Shown here in pieces: positions 25,733-34,577 of a stretch of DNA of 64,000 bases. Location: NCBI GenBank assembly GCA_021107945.1, contig JAIORV010000066.1, positions 24,146-88,145 of the forward strand. The letters run 5' to 3'. Below the pieces are notes generated by a model. The model searched no databases and was not told where the DNA came from. It saw only the letters and a program-made list of their open reading frames with translations. The stretch comes from Vulcanimicrobiota bacterium. Its GTDB lineage: Bacteria > Vulcanimicrobiota > JAJTBE01. The position numbers were made by a program, and so were the translations under genes. The first letter of the stretch is position 1; each line of letters begins with the position of its first letter.

Positions 25733-27616
25733 ATGAAATATTTCAGAACAATAATAATACTTCTTATCTTCATATTAATAAACGCTTTTACGGTGTCTGT
25801 GTATGCCGGGAAAAGCTCTTCTTCTCCGTCTCCATCTCCGTCTTCTTCTTCTTCTGATTCTAAAACTTCGGCCGGTAAGGATGTTTTTTCCGGTGAGAAG
25901 CCTACGGAATTCAAGATTGATTGGAGTAAAATAGATTCCAGGAAATTTTCAATATGTGGTGTGAAATGCTCAATTCCATGTTACGAGATTAAACCCGGAG
26001 AGTTGCTTGTTCCCCTGAATGACCCCGATGTGAAAAGGATGTTGAAGAGTTTTGACACAACCGTTTCATATGATAAGGATAGCAAGATAATCACTTTCAC
26101 CCGCGCTAAAAACAAGATATTGCGGATGAAGATTGATTATAATGTGGCCGACTATATCGGGCAGAAAAAACAGATCCCAATTCCGCCGAGGATTATCAAT
26201 GACAAGCCATACATTTCACCCTCCTCGTTTCGCAAGTTTATATGGGCAAGCTATAATTACGACAAGAAGAACAAACTTTATTACCTTGATTCCTGGGTAT
26301 TGGATGTATATCTCCAGACAACAAAAAGAAAAAAGGTGGTCATTGTTGCCAAAGGCACGGGAAAATTGAAATACCGCATCTTGAAATTGAGACATCCCAC
26401 CCGGTTTGTTGTGGATGTGATGAACTCGGTTCTGGACGGAAAAGCCCGCTCGATTCACCATCCCACCCTGGGAGAAATAAGATTCTCTCAGCATGAATTG
26501 ATGGGGAAAGAAGGAAGTATCGTAAGAATTGTCGTGCCTCAGAGTGAAGAGGTTGAAATTGTAATGTTGAAGCCCCGCGCTCCGAATTATGTAGAGGTAA
26601 ACCTTCGTCCCCGGAAGGTATCTGCACCGGTTCAGGATTTACCTGTGCAAAAAATAACAGACCTCAAGATTTACGAGAAGAAGAACCTGGTAACAATCAT
26701 TATGACCACAACCGGCCCTATCCAGATAGAATGGAACAGGCTTCTTAAGCCTGATAACAGGTTCTTTATTGATATTCCCGGGATGGTTTATCCACAGAGA
26801 AAGAAGACGTTCAAACTGAAATCCAAGTTTATCCCGAAAGTAAAAATTGCCCAGTTTCAACCTAAGCCAAATCCTACCGTAAGAATGGTTTTATCCCTTG
26901 AATCGCCGAATAAAGTGACAATTGAAACGGACAACAAAAACCCCAAACAGGTAAAAATATTCATCGGTAATGATACGGTTGATCCGAGAAAAACCGCCAG
27001 GAAGGGATATATTGTTACATATTATCCATCCGGAGGGCTTGTTATATGCCTTGATCCCGGTCATGGGGGATCGGATCCGGGGGCAGTAAACAGGCGATAT
27101 GGAGTCTATGAAAAAACAATTGCTTTGGATATCTCCAGAAGATTGAAGAAGCTTTTGAAGAAAGAGGGATGGACGGTTGTTATGACCCGCAACTCGGATC
27201 GTGACGTCACCTACCCCGGCAGTCCCGATTATGAGGAGCTTGCGTCCAGATCGCGAATTGCAAACGATCTCAAAGCTCATGTTTTTGTGAGTGTTCATAT
27301 TAACGCATCGAGAAAAAACTGGGTGAAGGGAGTGTCAACATATTGGTGTAAATGGAATGACAAGACACTGGCAAGGTATATCCAGAGCTCGCTTGTACCC
27401 GCCACGGGGAGGAAAAACCTGGGGATAAGAAGACAGCCTTTCTTTGTTATAAGGCACAGCAAGATGCCTGCGGCGTTGGTGGAAGTATGCTTCCTTTCAA
27501 ATTCAGAAGAAGCGAAGCTTTTGAAAAAAGGCTGGTTCAGGCAAAAAGCGGCCGAGGGGATAATGAACGGTCTACGTGCCTATGCTCACAAAAAGGGGCT
27601 GCGGAAGAGGAAATGA
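25733..27616 (+). CDS. N-acetylmuramoyl-L-alanine amidase with AMIN domains (AmiC-like)
   Basis: 627 residues with signal peptide (FRTIIILLIFILINAFTVSVYA), then a Ser/Pro-rich linker. About 60-190 resembles the copper-amine-oxidase N-terminal stalk domain seen in envelope proteins. Two AMIN-like domains follow (about 205-290 and 310-410), which usually target amidases to peptidoglycan or the secretin/division site. The catalytic Amidase_3 domain is at about 434-620: Zn ligands are the His of LDPGHGGSDPG, the Glu of YEKTIALDI and the His of VSVHINA, and the catalytic Glu is in ALVEVCFLSN. All are intact. It cleaves the bond between MurNAc and L-Ala during cell separation. Monocistronic layout. 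Confidence 0.92.
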   Translation: MKYFRTIIILLIFILINAFTVSVYAGKSSSSPSPSPSSSSSDSKTSAGKDVFSGEKPTEFKIDWSKIDSRKFSICGVKCSIPCYEIKPGELLVPLNDPDVKRMLKSFDTTVSYDKDSKIITFTRAKNKILRMKIDYNVADYIGQKKQIPIPPRIINDKPYISPSSFRKFIWASYNYDKKNKLYYLDSWVLDVYLQTTKRKKVVIVAKGTGKLKYRILKLRHPTRFVVDVMNSVLDGKARSIHHPTLGEIRFSQHELMGKEGSIVRIVVPQSEEVEIVMLKPRAPNYVEVNLRPRKVSAPVQDLPVQKITDLKIYEKKNLVTIIMTTTGPIQIEWNRLLKPDNRFFIDIPGMVYPQRKKTFKLKSKFIPKVKIAQFQPKPNPTVRMVLSLESPNKVTIETDNKNPKQVKIFIGNDTVDPRKTARKGYIVTYYPSGGLVICLDPGHGGSDPGAVNRRYGVYEKTIALDISRRLKKLLKKEGWTVVMTRNSDRDVTYPGSPDYEELASRSRIANDLKAHVFVSVHINASRKNWVKGVSTYWCKWNDKTLARYIQSSLVPATGRKNLGIRRQPFFVIRHSKMPAALVEVCFLSNSEEAKLLKKGWFRQKAAEGIMNGLRAYAHKKGLRKRK

Positions 27617-28023
27617 GGAATTTTGCCTCTTAGGAAATTGGGAAAGAAGGAAAATGGATTACAGAGGACGGAAGGCGGAGAACGGAGTCCGGATCTTTGT
27701 TTTCCATTTCAATTTACCACGAAGGCACGAAGGACACGGAGGGAAATGGGATGATGGAATAAGGAAAATGGTATAAGGAAACCGGAAATCTTGCCTCTTG
27801 CTTCCAAAATCCATTTTTCAATTTCTTTTTTCTTTTATCCTTTTTGTGGCATCGCGGTGTAAAAAAGAATCCGGTTCCCCATTTCCCACCTTTATTTTGG
27901 AGAGATCAATGTTTCTCCCTGGTTATCCTCTGCGGACTCTGCGATCTCTGCGTTGAAATTAAATACCTTTTTCCGGTTTCAAAAAAGGCAGTGGACGGAA
28001 AACGGAGAACAAAGAAGGAATAT
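27617..28023. other. 407-base intergenic region made of repeat tracts
   Basis: Degenerate GGAAAATGG and GGAGAACGG words at 27640-27690 and 27740-27790 resemble those at 2945, 38510 and 60640. A CGAAGGACACGGAG tract lies near 27730 and a CTCTGCGGACTCTGCGATCT copy at 27930-27960. Frames that read through this region into the next gene are not credible. Confidence 0.65.
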
Positions 28024-28941
28024 ATGTGCAAATATTCTTTTACAACCGGCATATCGATAGACCCCGATGAACTTGTTGATTTCTTGAATGAAGAGGTCAA
28101 CGGGTCTTCTGTTATTTCATATATATCTCATATATACATTGAAAACCCGTTTCGCCTCCTTCTTGACACGGAAAAAGACAGGCTGCAAAAGGAAAAGAAA
28201 GTCGCAAATATTGCAAAATCTCTTGAAGAGGTAAATATTGAGCCTGTTTTTGTTTTCGATTACACATGTATGGGAGACCATCATTTAACAACGGAATTTC
28301 ACAGGTTATTCGGCAAGATGCTGGAATTCATCGACAAAACGGGGATAAAATCAATCTCGCTTGCAGATTTGTACCTTGCCGGAACTTTCTCATCGGGATT
28401 TCCACCATACAACCGGTTTTCCCATTTCAAAGTATATTTATCACCCCATGCAAAGATCAACCATGCTGTAAAATTCAAGTACCTTGACAATATTGAATAC
28501 AGCATGGTTACCCTGCATCCCGATATAAATTATTCTTACCCGGAGGAAGAATTGCCCCGGGGAGGCACCTGGAAACCGACTCCCAACGACGACGAAATTA
28601 GAAGAGCGGTTAAATTTGCAGGAGCTGACAGGATAGAGATCCTTGTAAATACAAAGTGTATAATTAGATGTCCCCTGGAGATTTTCTGCAATGCGACAAG
28701 ATTTCATGCAGAACAGGAGAAAATGTTACCCGATAAGAGGAAGGATGCTTCCAGATACTACTGGAAAAAATACAGGGGATGGATTGAAGAGCAACCCGAG
28801 CTTATAAGGAAAATTCCCATCATTCCACCGGAAAGAGTTAATGAATTTTCAGCCCTGGGAGTAAAGTATTTTAAAATATTAAATGAACCTTACAGCATAT
28901 CTGACATGAGGTGCAGGATCATCCCGTATATCTCAGCATAA
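28024..28941 (+). CDS. peptidase U32-like protein with Cys cluster
   Basis: 305 residues from the ATG at 28024 with AAGGA upstream. The layout suggests a TIM barrel: FVFDYTCMGDHH, IKSISLADLYLAG, YSMVTLHPDINYSYP and ADRIEILVNTKC strands in series. The motif ILVNTKCIIRCPLEIFC gives C-x3-C-x5-C, and a fourth Cys lies near the end in SDMRCRIIP. This matches the placing of the [4Fe-4S] ligands in U32-family proteins such as UbiU/UbiV, where the family name peptidase is largely historical. Function is unknown: hydroxylation of RNA bases or of cofactors are known roles of relatives. No close partner gene. Confidence 0.5.
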   Translation: MCKYSFTTGISIDPDELVDFLNEEVNGSSVISYISHIYIENPFRLLLDTEKDRLQKEKKVANIAKSLEEVNIEPVFVFDYTCMGDHHLTTEFHRLFGKMLEFIDKTGIKSISLADLYLAGTFSSGFPPYNRFSHFKVYLSPHAKINHAVKFKYLDNIEYSMVTLHPDINYSYPEEELPRGGTWKPTPNDDEIRRAVKFAGADRIEILVNTKCIIRCPLEIFCNATRFHAEQEKMLPDKRKDASRYYWKKYRGWIEEQPELIRKIPIIPPERVNEFSALGVKYFKILNEPYSISDMRCRIIPYISA

Positions 28942-28989
28942 TTCCGAGGGCGGTTGCCCCAGGTTGCCGGACTGAATAGATACGAAAGT

Positions 28990-29040
28990 TTTTCTTTTTT
29001 TCTTATCTCCGCGACCTCTGCGGTGAATAGTAGATATTTA
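28990..29040. repeat. dispersed CTCTGCGG-family repeat
   Basis: CTCCGCGACCTCTGCGGTGA followed by ATAGTA. Close to the copy at 16470. Confidence 0.6.
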
Positions 29041-29110
29041 AAATAGAGGGAAATCAACCTGCCGGAAGAAATGGGAATCACAAAATGCAACAATAATCGG
29101 AGTATTTATA

Positions 29111-30571
29111 ATGACTGAATCTATTAATCTAAACGATGTAAAACATATTCACCTCATTGCAATATGTGGAACCGCCATGGGAGCGCTTGCGGGAATGTTG
29201 AAAAAGAAAGGTTTCAGAATCACCGGTTCCGACGAAGGCGTCTATCCGCCGATGAGCGATTATCTGCGGGACCTGGGTATTGAGGTAATGGAAGGATTTC
29301 GTTCGGAGAACCTTGATGTGAACCCCGATCTTGTTATCGTCGGGAACACAGTGAAACGCATAAATCCTGAGGCGCAGGAAATGGTTCGGCGCAATATCCC
29401 CCATATTCACCTGCCGGGGGCGTTGTCGGAATATTTCCTGAAGCTTGGGCATCCCATTGTAATATCGGGAACCCATGGCAAGACAACCACCACTGCCCTT
29501 TGTGCCTGGGTTCTTGAATCGGCGGGACTTGACCCGGGATTTCTTGTGGGTGGGACTCTGAAGAATTTTAACTCAAATGCAAAAGTGGGTGAAGGTAAAT
29601 TTTTCGCAATAGAAGGTGACGAGTATGACTCCGCCTATTATGACAAGGTCCCAAAATTTTATCACTACAGGCCGAAGACCGGCGTCATAACAAGCGTGGA
29701 ATTTGATCACGGCGATATTTACAAGGATATTGATCACATAAAATCCGTATTCACAAATTTCGCAAATCTAATCCCGCATGATGGCTACCTTGTAGCATGC
29801 GCAGATTTCCCCCATGTTTTGGATGTTATAAAGCCGGCGAAATGCGAGATTGTAACTTATGGACTGACTCAAAATGCAGATATTCGGATTCGCGACCTTG
29901 AGCTTGACGAGAACGGCGCAAAATTCTCCCTGTTCAGGAAAGATGAAAAAATATCAGATTTCCGTTCCCCTCTCTGGGGAAGTCATAACGCATCAAACGC
30001 GGCGGCAGTGGCGATAGTCTGTCTCCGTCACGGGCTTTCAATCGCTCAAATACAGGAAGGATTCGACACATTCCAGGGCGTGAAGAGACGTCAGGAGATC
30101 CTTGCGGTTGTGAATGATATAATCATGATAGATGATTTCGCCCACCACCCCACAAAGGTGAGAGAAACGGTGAAAGCCGTCAGGGCAAGATACCCGGACA
30201 GGAGGCTATTCTGCGTATATGAACCCCGGACTAACACGAGCAGGAGGAATTTTTTCCAGGATGTTTACCCTATCTCGTTTTATGGGGCCGATTTTGTATT
30301 GATTGCCCCGGTTTATCACTCCGATCAAATTGAAAAAGACAGCCTGATGGATCCCGGGAAGCTTGCCGGTGATATCAGGAAGAAAGGTATCGAAGCGCAC
30401 CATCTTGCCGGTGTTGATGATATTATCGAATTTCTTGCAGAAAACACAAAATCGGGTGATGTGATTTTAATTATGTCAAATGGAGGATTTGGAGGAATTT
30501 ACAAGAAACTTCCGCAAAGATTGGCAAAGAACAAAGATTGGCAAAGAAAAAGAGGGAAAATCATTGTATAG
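29111..30571 (+). CDS. mpl: UDP-MurNAc:L-Ala-gamma-D-Glu-meso-DAP ligase
   Basis: 486 residues, full length. Mpl attaches recycled murein tripeptide to UDP-MurNAc, saving de novo MurC-F steps. The N-terminal Mur ligase domain has HLIAICGTAMGALAGMLKKKGF and GSDEGVYPPMSDYL. The central ATP-binding domain has GTHGKTTTTAL at about 119 and the EGDEYDSAYYDKVPKF segment that sets Mpl apart from MurC. The C-terminal domain has IDDFAHHPTKVRET. Mpl is known from diderm bacteria, which supports a Gram-negative-type wall with meso-DAP. The next gene starts within its last codons. Confidence 0.93.
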   Translation: MTESINLNDVKHIHLIAICGTAMGALAGMLKKKGFRITGSDEGVYPPMSDYLRDLGIEVMEGFRSENLDVNPDLVIVGNTVKRINPEAQEMVRRNIPHIHLPGALSEYFLKLGHPIVISGTHGKTTTTALCAWVLESAGLDPGFLVGGTLKNFNSNAKVGEGKFFAIEGDEYDSAYYDKVPKFYHYRPKTGVITSVEFDHGDIYKDIDHIKSVFTNFANLIPHDGYLVACADFPHVLDVIKPAKCEIVTYGLTQNADIRIRDLELDENGAKFSLFRKDEKISDFRSPLWGSHNASNAAAVAIVCLRHGLSIAQIQEGFDTFQGVKRRQEILAVVNDIIMIDDFAHHPTKVRETVKAVRARYPDRRLFCVYEPRTNTSRRNFFQDVYPISFYGADFVLIAPVYHSDQIEKDSLMDPGKLAGDIRKKGIEAHHLAGVDDIIEFLAENTKSGDVILIMSNGGFGGIYKKLPQRLAKNKDWQRKRGKIIV

Positions 30572-31565
30572 AAAATCAATTTATTATTCAATAATCGTAA
30601 TACTCATGTTTACCCTGTGTTTCGGTTGTTCCCCGAAAGAAGAAGCTACATCGAATAATTCTGAAAAAATTGAAACAGGACATTCTTTAACTCCGGAAGA
30701 ACCCGTCGTTGGTGAAGATGATAAATCCACGGGAGAATATATAAAAGAGATAGACAAACTTATTACCGACAATAAATTCGATGAAGGGCTGAAAACGGCA
30801 AACGTTGCCATCAAAAAAGAGTCCGACCATTCAACTTTGTATATGCAAAAGGGTATATGTCTTTATTATAAATATGAGTATGAAGACGCTCTTGAATCTT
30901 TCAATAAATCGTTATCAATTGAAAAAGGTGCAAGGGAAAATTATGTTCACCGGGGACAGACTTATTTAAAAATGGGACGATATGACGAAGCGATAGAGGA
31001 TTTCAATCGCATAATCAAGATTGTAAGGGAGTTCTTCCCACTTTATAACAGCCGGGGAATAGCATATATTGCAAAGGGAAATCTCGATAAGGGTTTGGCT
31101 GATTTTAATAAAGCGGTGGAAATTGAGCCCGATTATGAGACTCCTTACGAGAACCGTGGCATGGCGTTTGCAATAAAGGGAGATTATAAAAAAGCGATAA
31201 AGGATCTTGATAAATCCCTGGAAATCAATCCTCAATTTGCCCGTGGTTATACAACAAAGGGTATTATTTATATTCTGAAGAGAGATTATGAAAAAGGAAT
31301 TGAAAACCTGAATAAAGCGCTGGAATTGAATCCGACTGATGCAGATACTTATTATGCAAGGGGATATGCATATTTGAAAACAGGAAAGAAAGAGAAGGCA
31401 AAAATAGACTTTAAAAAGGGGCGCAAGTCCGATACTAACGGGGAAAGCTTGAGATTTATCAAGGTATTGGCCAAGAATTATCCTGATACGGATATAGGTA
31501 AGATGGCCGGGGTCCAGGCAAAACAGATTATAAATGTTGAAAAAACTGCTCGTTTGAATAAGTGA
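30564..31565 (+). CDS. TPR-repeat lipoprotein
   Basis: 333 residues from a TTG at 30564 that overlaps the mpl stop by 8 bases (GAGGG about 8 bases upstream). Frames starting earlier lie inside mpl. The lipobox is LCFGCSPK. At least six TPR units follow (YMQKGICLYYKYEYEDALESFNKSL-type, each ending DFNKAVEIEP-like), so it should be a lipid-anchored scaffold in the periplasm. Translational coupling to mpl hints at a murein-related role; this is inference. Confidence 0.8.
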   Translation: MYRKSIYYSIIVILMFTLCFGCSPKEEATSNNSEKIETGHSLTPEEPVVGEDDKSTGEYIKEIDKLITDNKFDEGLKTANVAIKKESDHSTLYMQKGICLYYKYEYEDALESFNKSLSIEKGARENYVHRGQTYLKMGRYDEAIEDFNRIIKIVREFFPLYNSRGIAYIAKGNLDKGLADFNKAVEIEPDYETPYENRGMAFAIKGDYKKAIKDLDKSLEINPQFARGYTTKGIIYILKRDYEKGIENLNKALELNPTDADTYYARGYAYLKTGKKEKAKIDFKKGRKSDTNGESLRFIKVLAKNYPDTDIGKMAGVQAKQIINVEKTARLNK

Positions 31566-31597
31566 TATAGTTTCTAACGAAGGACGGATCTGTTTTT

Positions 31598-31670
31598 TGC
31601 CACAGAAGTCACAGAGCTTTCATTCCGGTTATCCTCTGCGGTTTCCGCGATCTCTGCGGTAAAAAACCAC
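31598..31670. repeat. CGCAGAG-family inverted repeat
   Basis: CACAGAAGTCACAGAGCTTT faces TCTGCGGTTTCCGCGATCTC and CTGCGGT. It lies between the convergent TPR gene and the small secreted protein. Confidence 0.6.
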
Positions 31671-31702
31671 ATACCCGATATTTCGTTTCCCAAATGGCGA
31701 GC

Positions 31703-32011
31703 TTATTTTTTCGTAATTGAATAAGAGTTCCCCGACTTCCTGATAACTACCTTATCACCACTTTGAAATGTACCCTGGCAAAGCTTCTTGTTATCCTTTG
31801 ATTTCACGATTATTGTTGTTTCGCCGCTTCCACCGCATTGGGATGTCGTGCTGGAGTTTATGGAAGTGTGGGTTGTGCTGTTGCTGGATCTCACTTCCAG
31901 CTTGAGATATTCACCCGTTTTGTTGGTAACCGTTACCGATGCGAACGCCGGGAGAGAGACAATAAAGACCGCCAGGCAGACAACAGCAGCTATCAAGGCA
32001 AATTTTTTCAT
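31703..32011 (-). CDS. small secreted protein of unknown function
   Basis: 102 residues after GGGAGGT. A clear signal peptide (KKFALIAAVVCLAVFIVSLPAFA) leaves a mature protein of about 78 residues. It is beta-rich (VTVTNKTGEYLKLEVRSS, TTIIVKSKD, DKVVIRKSGNSYSITKK), rich in Ser/Thr and Lys, with two Cys (SQCGGSG, KLCQG) that could form a disulfide. No family recognised. Monocistronic. Confidence 0.75.
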   Translation of the reverse strand: MKKFALIAAVVCLAVFIVSLPAFASVTVTNKTGEYLKLEVRSSNSTTHTSINSSTTSQCGGSGETTIIVKSKDNKKLCQGTFQSGDKVVIRKSGNSYSITKK

Positions 32012-32145
32012 CGAAAATACCTCCCTGTTTATTTTATTGTCGAAGTATTATCATAGTTATCATGGAACTTCCCGTTCCTTTTTGTTATCGTTGTCCTGTC
32101 ATCAAGATATCAATTACTGTCATTAAAAAGATTGTAATTGACTAT

Positions 32146-32205
32146 TCACCACAAAGAATTTAAAAAATCTTTGCGTTCTTTGCTTCTTTGCGGTTAATTT
32201 TTATC
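32146..32205. repeat. CCGCAAAG-family inverted repeat
   Basis: TTCACCACAAAGAATTTAA faces CTTTGCGTTCTTTGCTTCTT and TGCGGTTAA. Nearly the same sequence lies at 49558-49632. Confidence 0.65.
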
Positions 32206-32244
32206 ATCAAAATCTTTCCAACATAATATAGCGAAGAGCCTTTC

Positions 32245-33402
32245 TTATTTAATAACGCCCCAGACAGGATTACCGGCATGTTTTCTTAATCTTTCGTTTT
32301 TTCCCTCTCCTGCTATCCATATATCGGAACGCTTGATTTGTGAGAATTTTATTTTCACTTTCTCATAAACAAAATATTTTCCGTCGGGAGACCATTGGAG
32401 ATTCATATTCTTTTTGAAAATAACTCTTTTACCCATGTCGTTTGTCAGCTTTTTGGCCTCACCTGTGCTCCCCTCAAATAGGTATAACTCTCCATTCCCC
32501 ATGTCATCGCCGAATTTCTTGGGGCAGAAAAATACTATCTTGGATAGATCTTTGTTGTATGTAACAAGATATGCGTTTTTCTTGTTCTCGATGATCTGTT
32601 TTTGCTCGCCGCTCTGGGGGTCGAAAAGAAAAATTCCCTGATCTTTCTCCGACTGATCCAGATTGTAATAAAGAAGGCCGTTTTTATTGTAAGCGACTAC
32701 GAAGATATTCTTGAATGGCAGTTTAATCTTCTGTCTCCTACGTTTTACTATATCAAAGGCATATATCACATCGAACATGGAATAAAGCACTGTCGGGTTC
32801 TTGGAATCCCAACCAATAATGTTTTTCCTGATTCCCTGAAATACAAACTGCTTTTTCTTATTGCCCACCCGGGCGGCATATATTTTACTTTTGTCCTTAC
32901 TCTCACCGGGCTTGCAGGTTGTCCATGCCCAGTATTTACCGGCTCTTGAAAGAAAGGGATTCTCATACAGGGTCTTGAGACTCTCTATCTTGTTATTCTC
33001 CGGGGTCATCCTGAAATATTCATAACATCCGTCTTTCCTGAGCTTTCGAAAAATAAAGCTATTGAGATCGGAAATCCAACTGTAAAGATCAACCTTATCT
33101 TCCTTTTCGCCCTCATAAACAAGCTTTTCTTCCATGCTATTCATATCAATCATATAAATCTTGTTATTTAATGGATAGAATACTTTCTCTCCTGTGGATG
33201 AAAAAAGCGCGTTCGATGAAGCTCCTTTCTCGGAAATGACTTTCTCCCCGGCATGATCAGGTTGAATCATCCACAACTTGCCTTTTTTCTCGAATAAAAT
33301 GTTCCCCGGTGCATCAACAGCAAGGGATTTTCCAATTACAAGAAAAACAAATGTGAAAATTGACAGGCATAATATGAAATATAATCTTTTTTTCCTGAAC
33401 AT
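32245..33402 (-). CDS. exported TolB/WD40-like beta-propeller protein
   Basis: 385 residues from the ATG at 33402 with GGGAGGA upstream; the longer frame adds 29 unlikely residues. Signal peptide FRKKRLYFILCLSIFTFVFLVIGKSLA. The body holds repeated TolB-type blades of the kind GNILFEKKGKLWMIQPD, NALFSSTGEKVFYP, NKIYMIDMNSMEEK, GELYLFEGSTGEAKKLT and LQWSPDGKYFVYEK. TolB-like propellers bind envelope partners or peptidoglycan-associated lipoproteins. No Tol genes are nearby, so I do not assign tolB. Confidence 0.75.
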   Translation of the reverse strand: MFRKKRLYFILCLSIFTFVFLVIGKSLAVDAPGNILFEKKGKLWMIQPDHAGEKVISEKGASSNALFSSTGEKVFYPLNNKIYMIDMNSMEEKLVYEGEKEDKVDLYSWISDLNSFIFRKLRKDGCYEYFRMTPENNKIESLKTLYENPFLSRAGKYWAWTTCKPGESKDKSKIYAARVGNKKKQFVFQGIRKNIIGWDSKNPTVLYSMFDVIYAFDIVKRRRQKIKLPFKNIFVVAYNKNGLLYYNLDQSEKDQGIFLFDPQSGEQKQIIENKKNAYLVTYNKDLSKIVFFCPKKFGDDMGNGELYLFEGSTGEAKKLTNDMGKRVIFKKNMNLQWSPDGKYFVYEKVKIKFSQIKRSDIWIAGEGKNERLRKHAGNPVWGVIK

Positions 33403-33809
33403 TCTATTCCTCCCAAGAAATATGTTTAATCCTTCTCTGAAAGTTCCTTCAAGTATGATTTTACCGAAAAATAATAAATTCCCCGCCATAGCCGCGCACC
33501 TGAGATACTTTGAACTCAGATGACATGTGGGAACTCCTCTATCCCGGAGTAAATCAGGATTCCCCCATTCCAGGAATTTTAATTTAAACGGATTAAATTA
33601 AAATCCCCGGGGAGGCTTTCAACACATTACCCGGAGTAATGTTCCCTTTTTTTGGGGTTAGCTCAAAATTTCTTACATGGCTTCTCACGAACCTGGCAGG
33701 GAATATTCACATTTACTATAATATCATAAAATCAGTCGTTTTGCAAGATACATGATTTGGTATAGGATAATCCTATATTCTTTAATAATAATAAATGGAC
33801 GTGTAAAAT
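33403..33809. other. 407-base intergenic region holding a candidate structured RNA or element
   Basis: Between the divergent propeller and FtsE-like genes. The part 33529-33646 is full of complementary segments (next entry). The rest, 33660-33809, is AT-rich and has no open frame. I could not fix a promoter. Confidence 0.5.
33529..33646. ncRNA. candidate structured element bounded by GGGAAC/GTTCCC
   Basis: GGGAAC at 33529 faces GTTCCC at 33641. Inside are a 13-14 bp hairpin (AATTTTAATTTAA against TTAAATTAAAAT, 33573-33605), a CCCCGGGG palindrome, an ACATTAC...GTAATGT hairpin, and two direct copies of CCCGGAGTAA (33543-33552 and 33630-33639). It could be an RNA, a MITE or a control region. 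Neither strand codes. Confidence 0.35.
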
Positions 33810-34508
33810 ATGTCAATGATTGAATTTTCTGAAGTAAGCTTCTCGTATCCAAATGAAACAAAAGCACTCCAGGATATTAACCTGTTTATAGACAAAGGTG
33901 AATTTGTTTTTATTACAGGAAGCACAGGATCCGGAAAATCAACTCTTTTAAAGCTTTTATACAGGGAGAATCTTCCCCAAAAAGGCGAGATCTATATCAA
34001 CAATCACGATATCACGGAGATTCCCCGTTATAAGATTCCATTCTTAAGAAGAAAGTTGGGTGTTATTTTCCAGGACTTCAAGCTCCTTGATTATAAATCG
34101 GTTGGAGAGAATGTATCTTTTGCCCTTGAAGTAACAGGACATCCTCTGGATAAGATTCCCGAGAGAGTGGACATGGTCCTTGAAGTTGTTGGAATGAAAG
34201 ACAAAAAGGATCGATTGCCCGAGGAAATATCCGGTGGTGAAAAACAACTGACATCCATAGCCAGGGCGATCATTCACAATCCGCAGATTCTGATTGCCGA
34301 CGAGCCTACAGGGAACCTTGACCCCACAACTGCGGAGAATATCATCGGAGCATTGGATTATATCAACTCCAGGGGTACTACAGTTATTGTGGCAACTCAC
34401 AACGAGACACTTGTCAAGAAATTTATGAAAAGAGTGATCGCTCTGGAAGAGGGAAAGATCGTCTCTGACAAGGGACAGGCGCATAAGATACCGGAGCTTG
34501 TGGATTAA
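33810..34508 (+). CDS. ftsE: FtsE-like ABC transporter ATPase
   Basis: 232 residues. Walker A GSTGSGKST, Q-loop VIFQDFKLL, signature ISGGEKQ (LSGGEQQ in most relatives), Walker B ILIADEPTGNLDP and the switch His in VATHNE are all present. Sequence and length fit FtsE, which with membrane partner FtsX activates peptidoglycan amidases at division. No ftsX follows: a terminator lies 17 bases after the stop. Partner and role are therefore open; LolD/MacB-type ATPases are close relatives. An AMIN amidase lies 6 kb upstream, possibly unconnected. Confidence 0.8.
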   Translation: MSMIEFSEVSFSYPNETKALQDINLFIDKGEFVFITGSTGSGKSTLLKLLYRENLPQKGEIYINNHDITEIPRYKIPFLRRKLGVIFQDFKLLDYKSVGENVSFALEVTGHPLDKIPERVDMVLEVVGMKDKKDRLPEEISGGEKQLTSIARAIIHNPQILIADEPTGNLDPTTAENIIGALDYINSRGTTVIVATHNETLVKKFMKRVIALEEGKIVSDKGQAHKIPELVD

Positions 34509-34524
34509 AGAGAAGAAGAAAAAA

Positions 34525-34542
34525 CCCCCTCAAGAGAGGGGG
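34525..34542. terminator. bidirectional terminator
   Basis: CCCCCTC-AAGA-GAGGGGG hairpin. It has six A on its left, which give a U-tract for minus-strand transcripts, and CTTATTTA on its right for plus-strand ones. It serves the convergent FtsE-like gene and the low-complexity gene. Confidence 0.85.
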
Positions 34543-34577
34543 CTTATTTATATCAGTTAATTTAAGTCTTATAACAA

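Noticed and set aside
27844..28023. 60-codon in-frame extension of the U32-like gene
   Set aside because: It is read from a CTCTGCGGACTCTGCG repeat. AAGGA precedes the ATG at 28024.
32245..33402. Assigning tolB
   Set aside because: No Tol-Pal genes are near and the blade sequence is only generally TolB-like.
33529..33646. Identification of the structured region as 6S RNA or tmRNA
   Set aside because: No tmRNA tag frame or tRNA-like ends were found, and the palindromes do not match the 6S bubble layout I know.
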